Shown: piece by piece, positions 1-5,965 of the stretch | How positions within the stretch are numbered: position 1 is the stretch's first letter | Layout of the letters: the number at the start of each line of letters is the position of its first letter | Assembly: GCA_000482145.1 (NCBI GenBank) | Contig: AUXH01000623.1 | Span: 1 to 10,950 of the forward strand | Reading direction: 5' to 3' | DNA: 10,950 nt | Source of the DNA: Strigomonas culicis | Lineage: Eukaryota; Euglenozoa; Kinetoplastea; Trypanosomatida; Trypanosomatidae | Notes under the pieces: model-generated | What the model was told of the DNA's origin: nothing | The model's input: only the letters and a program-made list of their open reading frames with translations | Database searches by the model: none | Translations under genes and position numbers: made by a program

Positions 1-501
1 CCACAGGCGCCGGCGCCGCTGCGCGTCGGCGGCGAGCAGCGCGAGCGCGTGGCGCGGTGGTACGCGCAGCTGCAGGCCGACGCGGCGGCGGTGCAGGAGG
101 GGCTGCAGACCGTCGTCGGCCTGCTGCGCGCGCACCGGCAGGAGGGCATGGCGGTCAGTGAGACGAGCCGCGAGCTCCCGCGGACCTACATGGACGAGCG
201 CGAGCGCTGCATCGGCATCCTCCAGGAGTCGGGGCTGCTGGAGGACATCCAGGTGCCCATGGAGGCCGTGGTGTACTACGGCTTCGCAAAGGCGGAGCTG
301 CAGGAGGGGGCGCCGGCGCCGCGCCGGCTGCCCGACACGGCGGCGCTGGAGCAGGATGAGCTTGAGCGCGACGAGGTGCTGCGTGTGGTGCGGCTCATCA
401 GCGACGCCAAGACGTGCCTGCGGTACATCGTGCTGCTCGTGCGAGACGGGCGCGAGCGGTTGCTGCAGGAATACGTGGATCAGGTGCACGCCAGTCTCTG
501 A
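1..501 (+). CDS. 3' end of a gene for an uncharacterised helical, charged protein (5' partial)
   Basis: Frame 1 is open from the first base to a TGA at 499-501, giving 166 visible residues. There is no in-frame ATG at the left edge, and the frame continues upstream of a possible GTG at 49, so this is the C-terminal part of a longer protein rather than a short gene. The visible part is rich in Glu, Arg, Leu and Ala and reads as amphipathic helices. Examples are a helix around residues 14-48 (WYAQLQADAAAVQEGLQTVV) and a second near the end containing LERDEVLRVVRLISDAKTCL. A less charged segment near residues 80-100 contains VPMEAVVYYGFAKAEL. No signal peptide, membrane segment or catalytic motif is visible. 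The codon pattern, with G/C in nearly every third position, matches the downstream genes and supports real coding. I do not recognise the family. It could be a scaffold or complex subunit, but that is a guess from its helical composition. Confidence 0.85.
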   Translation, partial: PQAPAPLRVGGEQRERVARWYAQLQADAAAVQEGLQTVVGLLRAHRQEGMAVSETSRELPRTYMDERERCIGILQESGLLEDIQVPMEAVVYYGFAKAELQEGAPAPRRLPDTAALEQDELERDEVLRVVRLISDAKTCLRYIVLLVRDGRERLLQEYVDQVHASL

Positions 502-603
502 GGAGGGTGATTGCGCAGCTGTCGTCACAGGATAACACAGGATCATAAAGATGCAACCGTAAGTATGCTACTACGGAATAGATAACATAACGCACTCATA
601 TAA

Positions 604-619
604 ATATATATATATATAT
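604..619. repeat. (AT)n dinucleotide microsatellite
   Basis: Eight alternating AT units run without interruption in the inferred 3' UTR of the first gene. This is a simple repeat, probably length-variable between strains. No regulatory role can be inferred. Confidence 0.9.
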
Positions 620-778
620 CAATAGAGTTCTTCGTAAGAAAGCAAAAAAAAAATGTGTTTATACAGTTAAGCATGGCATTGGCAACTTTGCTTCTCGCCT
701 GCTCGTGTGTGCATTGGTTTCGCTGTCATGGAGCATTCCTTGACTGTGAATAAGAACACAGCGCTTGTATCATTATTG

Positions 779-844
779 TCTTGTTTCGCTTTATTCTCTC
801 TTCTTTTCTTTTCTTTATTAATATTGTTGTTGCTGTGGGAACAG
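779..844 (+). promoter_or_regulatory. Putative spliced-leader trans-splicing signal for the 908-4672 gene
   Basis: A pyrimidine-rich block (core near 791-818, with runs such as TCTCTCTTCTTTTCTTTTCT) is followed by the first downstream AG at 843-844. The next AG is at 856-857. Addition of the spliced leader after 844 would leave a 63-base 5' UTR with no ATG before 908. This arrangement is the known trypanosomatid acceptor pattern; use of this particular AG is inferred. Confidence 0.65.
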
Positions 845-907
845 GTGTCACACTTAGCTCCCTTAATCCGTAATAGCATTCCCTAGACCACAACACCTCC
901 ATAGAAC

Positions 908-3900
908 ATGAGCGATGCCGCTGGCGCACAGATGGACCCGAGCCGCGGCAACGTAGAGGAGTCCGCCATTGATAGAAGAATAGAAGGCGCGCTGGCGATC
1001 ATGGCGGCGGCTCTCAACGACGTCTCCGCGGAGCTCCACGCGCCGGACGTTGCTGCCGACGGAGCGGAGCCCCATAGTTGGCAGACGGACTTGTGCGAGG
1101 CGCTGCTGTACGGCTCCCCGCGCGAGGCATCCTCGGAGGTGGAAGGCAAGGAGGCGGTGCCGCCCATCATCCAGCTCCCCTTAACGCTGGAGGGCCCTCT
1201 GGACGAAGCGCGCTTTGCCGCTATTGTTGACTCGCTGCTGGGCGCGCCGGCGGAGACGGGGCGCAGGGCGTGGCTGTCGTGTCTGCTGACGCCGCTGTTC
1301 GAGCGGTGGACGGAGCAGAGGATGGAGCGCCTCGTGCGCGCCCAGCGCGCCGGCGGCGCCGCGGCGCTGCCGCCGACCGACGACCGCGCGTGCGAAAACA
1401 TGGACCGCCTGGCGTCGGTGGTCAGCACCAAAGTGATCCACGCCTGCCTGCGGCGCGACCGCGCGCTGCTGGCCGCGAACATGGACGGTCTGTTCGACGC
1501 GGATGACACGCCCACCGCGCGCCGCGACGGCACGCCGCTGCAGCCGCTGAAGGAGCGCATCCGCCGCCTCGTGGCCGAGACGGCGCCGCGGCAGCAGCTC
1601 GACGCGGCGGCGGACCTCATGGGCACGCTGGGCGGCCTCGCGGTGGCGTGCGGCTCCTACCGCGTGCTGTGCGCGGCCGCCTTTGCGCTGCTGCGGCTCA
1701 GCCTCGCGTGGTGCCTGCAGGACGCACGGCTCGCCGCGCTGGAGGAGCTGGCGCAGCAGCAGGAGCAGGCGCTCAAGCGGCGCGACCTTCCCCAGTCGGC
1801 GAGCCCCGCGGCGGACGACGGCGCGACGCTCAGCGAGGCGCTGCAGGCGAAGGTGCGGCACGTCGCGCGGGTGCGCCCGGCGCACTACGTGGACCAGCTC
1901 CTGTCCTTCTGGATGTACCTCTTCGGCCGCTTTGGCGGGGAGGCGCTGTACGTGAAGGAACCGCGGCTTCACGTGCATGAGAGCGGGGCCGACGCCGCGG
2001 GGCCGGCGAAGCGGCATCTGCTCTCGGAAACTGATTGGGTGTTCCTCGTCCTGCTGACGCTCTCTGTGGCCAACAACAACTCTCTTGCGCCGCCGCACGC
2101 GGCGGCGACGGACGCGCTGGCCGCCGGCGCTGCCGCCGCCCTCCTGTCGGGCCTGCAGCAGGCGCTGTTGGCCTACGCGACGGTGCAGCTGCACAGCGCG
2201 CCACTGGTGGAGAAGCCGCTGGCCTTCGCGGCCGTCGTGCTGTGCCGCCGGCCCTTCCTCTGGGACGTGCTGCGGCACGTGGACGCCCTCGCGCAGCAGC
2301 TGGCACACGCCACCGCGCCGGACACCGACGGGGACGCGCCCACGGCGGCCGATGACGAGGCGTTCCGCGCGCGCCTCCTGCGGCCGCTGCAGCGGCGCTG
2401 GGGCGCCCTCGTCGCGCTGTACGCGTCGCTGACCGACGTGCAGCCGCCGTCGGACGCCAGCAACAGCGACCCGAGCGCGCAGCTGGCCTTTCGGGCCTAC
2501 CGGGCGACGATGACGGCGTGCCGCAAGATGGAGACGGAGCGGTGGGGCAGCCCGTACCTCCTCGAGAGCCGCGAGGAGGTCGGCGCGAGCGCGACGCTGT
2601 CGACGCGGCTGGAGTATGTGCGCCTGCTGGACCAGCTGGTGCGGCACCACGCCCGCACGGCGCCGCGCGGCAAGCGAACCCGCGAGGACGGGGGCGAGCT
2701 GCAGCTCCTGCACCGCGGCCTTCTCGCCGCGACCTCCTTCCTCGAGCGGCAGTGCTACGCGACGCCCGGCGTGGCGTACACCCGTTACCTGTGCGACACG
2801 TTCCTGCCCCTCTACGACGAGAGGTGCTTCGCGCTGCTCCTGCCGGACCGCCAGCGCCGCCTGACGCGCGTGCTGCAGGCACTGCACCGGTGGATGGATG
2901 GCACCGGCCTGGGCGACGCGCGCGCGGTGGAGGAGGAAATCGCGGCCGCGGTAAACGACAGCAACCGTGTCTGGAGAGCAACGGATGCGCACTATGTGAA
3001 CCCTTTTCTCCGGACTGCCGCACCACCCACCGCCACGACCACGACGGCCGGCGCCGCTCCCCAACCAGCGCAGGAGGCCGAGGAAAAGGAAGAAGTGTTT
3101 TGGTCCTCCGACGATGAAGTGGAGGAGCCGCCGCGCGCCATTCCGCCGCCGCCCGCGCCGCTCGCCACCGCCGCGGTGACCGCATCGGCGGGCTGGCTGC
3201 AGGAGCACGCCATGCTGCGGCAGGACAGCCGTATCGTGATGCTGGTTGCCCACAGCGTCTTCGTGCTGCTACAGCGGTTCGGCTCCATCAGCGCGGAGGA
3301 CCAAGCGGTGCTGCTCGAGGACACGATTCCGCTGCTGCTGCACCTCTCCGACACAAGTAAGGACCGCTGGCACGCGCAGCGCACCGCTGACGGTGACGGC
3401 GCTTCGGAGCAGCTGCACCGGCGCTGCGCCCGCTTCTGTCTGTACGCCTTCATCGTCGCCGAGGTGGTCGCGATCGAGTGGGACGTCCACAAGGTGGGCC
3501 TCATGTGGCTGCGGTACGAGACGCTGGTGCATTACGTGCTGGACCGGTGCGCGGCGGCGGGCGGCGCCGGCACGCTGATCGACCGCGCGCTGCCCGAGCT
3601 GGAGGGATGGGTGCGCGAGGGCGCCGGCAGCCCCAAGTCGCGCGCGCACGGGACCCATGCAGCCGCGTTCCTGGAGGAGATCGACACCCTCCTGCGGCAG
3701 AACAATCCCACCTACCTGCGCATGAGCGACAGCCGCGCCGCCGCCGGCAGCGCGGTGCTGGACCACTGCCTGCGCTGTGTGACGCCGCTGCGGCCGCCGC
3801 CGGCGTGCGCGCTGCTGCTGGTGCTGTCCGCCTACCGCACGCTGAGCCAGCGGCTGCGGCGGCTGCGCGCCGACCTGGAGGAGCAGCGCCGCCTCGCGGA

Positions 3901-4672
3901 CGAGGAGGGCAACCTGGAGTACCTGGACCGCACGGAGACGTACTGCACCGCGCAGGACTGCGGCGTGCTGCGCGCCATTGTGCTCTCCGTCCACCGCTGC
4001 GTCTTTGGCCACACGCTGCAGTCGCTGGGGCTGCTGCGGCTGTGGATGGGGTACCTCGCGCACCTGCTGAGGGACGTGGTGCCGCGGCCGCACAGCGCCG
4101 AGGCGATGGCGCTCATGCCGCGCAGCTGGCAGGTCGGCGCGCAGGTCCGCAACTGCCTGGGGGACCGCGTGCTGCGCGTCGGCTGGCGCGCGCTGCGGCC
4201 CTCCTCTGCGCAGTCCTCGCAGACGGCGCTGCGCGTCGCCGTCGGCGAGCTGCTCGCGGACCTCGCGCTGCTGCCGCTGGCCGACGCGGCCGCGGCGCAG
4301 AGCTGCCCCTGCGTCTTCCCGCTCGGCCGCGCGTACGCGGAGCCGGAGGTGGAGGCCTTCGCGGCCGCGGAACGCGCGGCCGCGGCGCAGGACACCGCCG
4401 TGCTGCAGCGGCTGCTCCCCGTCGCTGTGTTGGAGGAGCTCTGCCTCTTCCTCGGGGTCGAGACGGGGCGCGCGGGGGCGGCGGCGGCGGGCCAGCCGCG
4501 CGCGGCGGGCATGCGGCTGGAGGAGAGCTTCCTGGGGCTGGCCGGCGTGTGCGCTTTTTGCAAGCGGTGGGAGGCGTGCGTGCCGCCCGGCGCGGTGACA
4601 GACCCGCGTGTCGTGCACCTGCTGCGGTGTGTGTGGGCGGCGGTGGACGCGGTGGTGGCGCTGGGCAGTTAA
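908..4672 (+). CDS. Large Ala/Leu-rich helical protein of unknown function (1254 aa)
   Basis: The ATG at 908 is the first after the predicted trans-splice acceptor, and an in-frame TAG at 902-904 rules out an upstream start. The TAA is at 4670-4672. The protein is dominated by Ala, Leu, Arg and Glu, in many runs of hydrophobic helices separated by polar loops. That pattern fits an alpha-solenoid or other helical scaffold, but no HEAT, ARM or TPR consensus is plain. Residues about 277-295 (ALEELAQQQEQALKRRDL) and 982-1010 (RLRRLRADLEEQRRLADEEG) could form short coiled coils. Residues about 583-592 (RTAPRGKRTR) are basic and could be a nuclear localisation signal. Residues about 703-762 form a Thr/Ala/Pro-rich, acidic and evidently disordered linker containing EKEEVFWSSDDEVEEPP, dividing the protein into a larger N-terminal and a smaller C-terminal helical part. 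SSDDE resembles casein kinase 2 sites. No signal peptide or membrane span is seen. I do not recognise the family, so an enzymatic role cannot be proposed. Confidence 0.93.
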   Translation: MSDAAGAQMDPSRGNVEESAIDRRIEGALAIMAAALNDVSAELHAPDVAADGAEPHSWQTDLCEALLYGSPREASSEVEGKEAVPPIIQLPLTLEGPLDEARFAAIVDSLLGAPAETGRRAWLSCLLTPLFERWTEQRMERLVRAQRAGGAAALPPTDDRACENMDRLASVVSTKVIHACLRRDRALLAANMDGLFDADDTPTARRDGTPLQPLKERIRRLVAETAPRQQLDAAADLMGTLGGLAVACGSYRVLCAAAFALLRLSLAWCLQDARLAALEELAQQQEQALKRRDLPQSASPAADDGATLSEALQAKVRHVARVRPAHYVDQLLSFWMYLFGRFGGEALYVKEPRLHVHESGADAAGPAKRHLLSETDWVFLVLLTLSVANNNSLAPPHAAATDALAAGAAAALLSGLQQALLAYATVQLHSAPLVEKPLAFAAVVLCRRPFLWDVLRHVDALAQQLAHATAPDTDGDAPTAADDEAFRARLLRPLQRRWGALVALYASLTDVQPPSDASNSDPSAQLAFRAYRATMTACRKMETERWGSPYLLESREEVGASATLSTRLEYVRLLDQLVRHHARTAPRGKRTREDGGELQLLHRGLLAATSFLERQCYATPGVAYTRYLCDTFLPLYDERCFALLLPDRQRRLTRVLQALHRWMDGTGLGDARAVEEEIAAAVNDSNRVWRATDAHYVNPFLRTAAPPTATTTTAGAAPQPAQEAEEKEEVFWSSDDEVEEPPRAIPPPPAPLATAAVTASAGWLQEHAMLRQDSRIVMLVAHSVFVLLQRFGSISAEDQAVLLEDTIPLLLHLSDTSKDRWHAQRTADGDGASEQLHRRCARFCLYAFIVAEVVAIEWDVHKVGLMWLRYETLVHYVLDRCAAAGGAGTLIDRALPELEGWVREGAGSPKSRAHGTHAAAFLEEIDTLLRQNNPTYLRMSDSRAAAGSAVLDHCLRCVTPLRPPPACALLLVLSAYRTLSQRLRRLRADLEEQRRLADEEGNLEYLDRTETYCTAQDCGVLRAIVLSVHRCVFGHTLQSLGLLRLWMGYLAHLLRDVVPRPHSAEAMALMPRSWQVGAQVRNCLGDRVLRVGWRALRPSSAQSSQTALRVAVGELLADLALLPLADAAAAQSCPCVFPLGRAYAEPEVEAFAAAERAAAAQDTAVLQRLLPVAVLEELCLFLGVETGRAGAAAAGQPRAAGMRLEESFLGLAGVCAFCKRWEACVPPGAVTDPRVVHLLRCVWAAVDAVVALGS

Positions 4673-4918
4673 GAGGGATGGCAACCTCCTCACTCGCGGA
4701 TGTGGGACCAAAGAGTCCATGTAACAGAGAAAGGAAAAAAAAAGAGTGCGAATGTTAATGAAGTGAACCTGTTAAAGTATGTCTTCTCTGTGCGGGATGG
4801 TGTCCGTTGACGTGTTCATATTTCCTTCTCCTCTCTCTCCCTCTCTCTCTGCTTCGCACTCTTGAAAGAATTCGACTCTATACAAGCAGGAAAAGAAAGA
4901 ATCAATCTCAAGAGGAAA
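4673..4918 (+). other. Short intergenic region with 3' UTR, A9 tract and 5' UTR of the small membrane protein gene
   Basis: No credible gene is seen. The region has an A9 tract at 4735-4743, then the trans-splice signal at 4820-4868, then a leader of about 50 bases. This is the shortest gap in the window, so the 908-4672 mRNA would have a short 3' UTR if polyadenylation is coupled to the acceptor near 4868. Confidence 0.7.
4820..4868 (+). promoter_or_regulatory. Putative spliced-leader trans-splicing signal for the 4919 gene
   Basis: A strong, nearly uninterrupted C/T tract spans about 4820-4850 (for example CCTCTCTCTCCCTCTCTCTC). The first AG after it is at 4867-4868, with another at 4888-4889. 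Either acceptor leaves a 5' UTR of about 30-50 bases with no ATG before 4919. This is the cleanest such signal in the window. It also argues that in-frame codons upstream of 4919 are leader, not protein. Confidence 0.75.
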
Positions 4919-5305
4919 ATGCTGTCTAACCATTCGGCAAACAATCAGGACGACAGATTTGTGAATGAGCCCGCCGACGGGAGTAACCAGAACGGCCACG
5001 GTGGCGCTACCGTGGCCGACTCCATCCGCTCCACCATCGTCAACATCGGCACGCTGTCTCCGCGGGAAGTGATACAACAGGTGGACCGCAAGCACATCCA
5101 CGGCCTGCTGATACGGTTTGGGAACCACATTCCCTTAGTCGCCTTTGGCATTTGCGTGTGCATTGCCCTCATCTGCTCGGTGCAGCGGGAGATCACCTAC
5201 ACGCGCGCGAACAAGCAAGCGGCCGCAAACAACACCACCACCACCACCACGGTCGCCCCGACAACGACGACTACCACTACTACTACGGGTCGACGACCAC
5301 CGTAG
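4919..5305 (+). CDS. Small single-pass membrane protein with Thr-rich tail (128 aa; likely frame-shifted near its end)
   Basis: The ATG at 4919 is chosen because it is the first ATG after the trans-splice signal; the frame continues upstream to a TTG at 4862, but that lies before the probable acceptor. Residues 1-69 are polar (SNHSANNQDDRF, then NIGTLSPREVIQQVDRKHIH). Residues about 70-88 (HIPLVAFGICVCIALICSV) form one clear hydrophobic span. There is no cleavable N-terminal signal peptide, so the span would act as a signal anchor. It is followed by QREITYTRANKQAAANN and a tract of six Thr, VAP, then nine Thr, which would suit O-glycosylation if exposed; NNT and NTT at 104-107 are N-glycosylation sequons. 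Positive charges lie on both sides, so orientation is uncertain. The frame then ends abruptly in GRRPP and TAG at 5303-5305, while the same Thr/Val/Ala/Pro composition continues in the -1 frame to 5376. Third-position G/C bias is weaker than in the neighbours. No named family is recognised. Confidence 0.8.
   Translation: MLSNHSANNQDDRFVNEPADGSNQNGHGGATVADSIRSTIVNIGTLSPREVIQQVDRKHIHGLLIRFGNHIPLVAFGICVCIALICSVQREITYTRANKQAAANNTTTTTTVAPTTTTTTTTTGRRPP
5234..5287 (+). repeat. ACN trinucleotide tract encoding poly-Thr
   Basis: Six Thr codons (five ACC, then ACG), GTC GCC CCG, and nine further Thr codons of mixed ACA/ACG/ACT/ACC run in the frame of the small membrane protein. The mixed codons suggest an older repeat, or one kept by selection for Thr, rather than a fresh single-unit expansion. 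Such tracts are prone to replication slippage and to assembly error. In the other frames it reads as His or Pro runs, which have no significance. Confidence 0.85.
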
Positions 5306-5376
5306 CTCCGACGACCACAGTGACCCCCACGTCCACAGATGCGCCGAAAAACGACAGTAACAGCGCTAGCGACTAG
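5287..5376 (+). other. Probable displaced C-terminal coding segment of the Thr-rich membrane protein (-1 frame)
   Basis: In the -1 frame relative to the 4919 gene, bases 5287-5376 encode GSTTTVAPTTTVTPTSTD, then a polar end APKNDSNSASD, then TAG at 5374-5376. The motif TTTVAPTTT also occurs in the main frame at 5243-5269, so the same protein motif appears in two frames on either side of a GGG at 5287-5289. One extra base at or close to this G run would join the two into a protein of about 152 residues. Upstream of 5287 this frame gives an unrelated His/Asp/Tyr mix, so it is not an independent gene. A true mutation, a sequencing or assembly indel, and frameshifting during translation are all possible. 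No canonical slippery heptamer is seen at the junction. Confidence 0.65.
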
Positions 5377-5404
5377 AGTAGTTGGAGAGCTTATGGTGCA
5401 CGTA

Positions 5405-5428
5405 GTTGTTGTTGTTGTTATTGTTGTT
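5405..5428 (+). repeat. Imperfect GTT trinucleotide repeat in a 3' UTR
   Basis: Five GTT units at 5405-5419 are followed, after ATT, by further GTT units. The repeat lies about 30 bases past the TAG at 5374-5376, so in the mRNA it would be a U/G-rich element in the 3' UTR of the small membrane protein gene. U-rich 3' UTR elements can bind regulatory proteins in trypanosomatids; whether this one does is unknown. Confidence 0.8.
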
Positions 5429-5478
5429 TTGCATTTGGTGTTGTTTATCCATTGCCTCATTTGTCTTAATTGCGTCAG

Positions 5479-5529
5479 TTTTTTTTTCTCACCATTGTGT
5501 TCAAGCTCTTTTCTCTCCCAACGTAGCAG
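5479..5529 (+). promoter_or_regulatory. Candidate upstream trans-splice signal (alternative acceptor for the 5966 gene)
   Basis: A run of nine T and then CTC at 5479-5490, and a second C/T-rich stretch around 5505-5519, precede AGs at 5525-5526 and 5528-5529. If used, the leader of the 5966 gene would be about 440 bases and would contain short upstream reading frames. The tract may instead only direct polyadenylation or be unused; the nearer signal at 5819-5849 is preferred. Confidence 0.4.
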
Positions 5530-5818
5530 ACGTGCTTTCATGCTGTTAGTCATTTTTTAAAAAAGCAGCAAACGAAAAAAGCGAAAAGAACGCTTGAAGT
5601 TATTGATGTCCCATTGATTCTATCGCGTCCTTACAATCTGTCGTTGCGCATGCCACCTTCTTCATTTGTTGGTTTCAACGGGAGTTAATGATCTACTCCA
5701 CATCATTATCGCACATGAAAAGGAAAACTGAAGGTATAGAGTGATTTCGAAGTATGATGATCCATGTTTCGATGTACACGTGCTCCTGTGTGACATGGCT
5801 CTTTTCAATACACATTGC

Positions 5819-5849
5819 TTGCCTTTTTACTCCACATCTCTTTTTGTAG
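5819..5849 (+). promoter_or_regulatory. Putative spliced-leader trans-splicing signal for the 5966 gene
   Basis: A pyrimidine-rich stretch (TTGCCTTTTTACTCCACATC, then CTTTTTG) ends in TAG with its AG at 5848-5849. Splicing here would give a 116-base 5' UTR with no ATG before 5966. The tract is broken by a few purines, so it is weaker than the one before the 4919 gene. Confidence 0.55.
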
Positions 5850-5920
5850 TTACTGGTTCCGAATTCTGTTGTAAAAAAGAGGAAGAGGAAAAAACGTATT
5901 TCTTAGAATCAACTAGATTA

Positions 5921-5948
5921 CAGAGGGGAAGGTGGAGGAAAAAAAAAA
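5921..5948 (+). other. Purine-rich leader tract ending in A10
   Basis: Almost entirely A and G, apart from the first base and one T, this tract ends in ten A (5939-5948), 17 bases before the ATG at 5966. It lies in the predicted 5' UTR. Its complement is a pyrimidine tract, but no gene lies on the minus strand to use it. It may keep the start region unstructured; no function is shown. Confidence 0.6.
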
Positions 5949-5965
5949 CACTTAATAGCAGACGG

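Larger units (their letters stand above)
502..907 (+). other. Intergenic region: 3' UTR of the upstream gene, then trans-splice signal and 5' UTR of the next
   Basis: This 406-base gap is sharply more AT-rich than the flanking genes and holds no convincing coding frame; the short antisense frames crossing it are made of low-complexity A/T sequence. Seen in order are an (AT)n run at 604-619, an A10 tract at 644-653, a pyrimidine-rich block near 779-818, and an AG at 843-844. In trypanosomatids, polyadenylation of the upstream mRNA is coupled to the next splice acceptor. The 3' end of the first gene's mRNA therefore probably lies within about 520-750, but the exact site cannot be read. Confidence 0.75.
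5377..5965 (+). other. Long intergenic region with 3' UTR, two candidate splice signals and 5' UTR
   Basis: This is the longest gap in the window (589 bases). It is AT-rich and free of long coding frames. In order it shows a GTT repeat at 5405-5428, a T-rich plus C/T-rich block at 5479-5520 followed by AGs at 5525-5529, A-rich sequence, two minimal reading frames (5540-5560 and 5650-5688), a second T/C-rich block at 5819-5846 followed by AG at 5848-5849, and a purine-rich leader up to the ATG at 5966. No RNA gene was recognised. Confidence 0.7.

Noticed and set aside
49..501. A complete 150-residue protein starting at GTG 49
   Set aside because: The frame is open to base 1 with equally coding-like content, and nuclear trypanosomatid genes start with ATG. 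It is better read as the end of a longer gene.
604..619. The (AT)n run as a TATA-type promoter
   Set aside because: Protein genes in this type of genome are transcribed in long polycistronic units without gene-by-gene TATA promoters; the run is a plain microsatellite in a 3' UTR.
1181..3253. A 690-codon open frame on the minus strand, opposite the 908-4672 gene
   Set aside because: High GC removes stop codons from antisense frames. Its translation is an Arg/Gln/His/Ala-rich mix without domain-like structure, and no splice signal precedes it on that strand.
3269..4720. A 483-codon open frame on the minus strand
   Set aside because: Same cause as the other antisense frames: it mirrors a well-supported + strand gene and reads as low-complexity Arg/Gln/Ala/His.
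5152..5286. Upstream part of the -1 frame as an independent His-rich small protein
   Set aside because: The His run is only the ACC Thr repeat read in another frame, and there is no ATG. Only the part after 5287 looks coding, as the continuation of the membrane protein.
5921..5950. The minus-strand pyrimidine tract as a trans-splice signal for an antisense gene
   Set aside because: No credible coding frame lies beyond it on the minus strand in the 5377-5920 gap, and all genes here face the other way.
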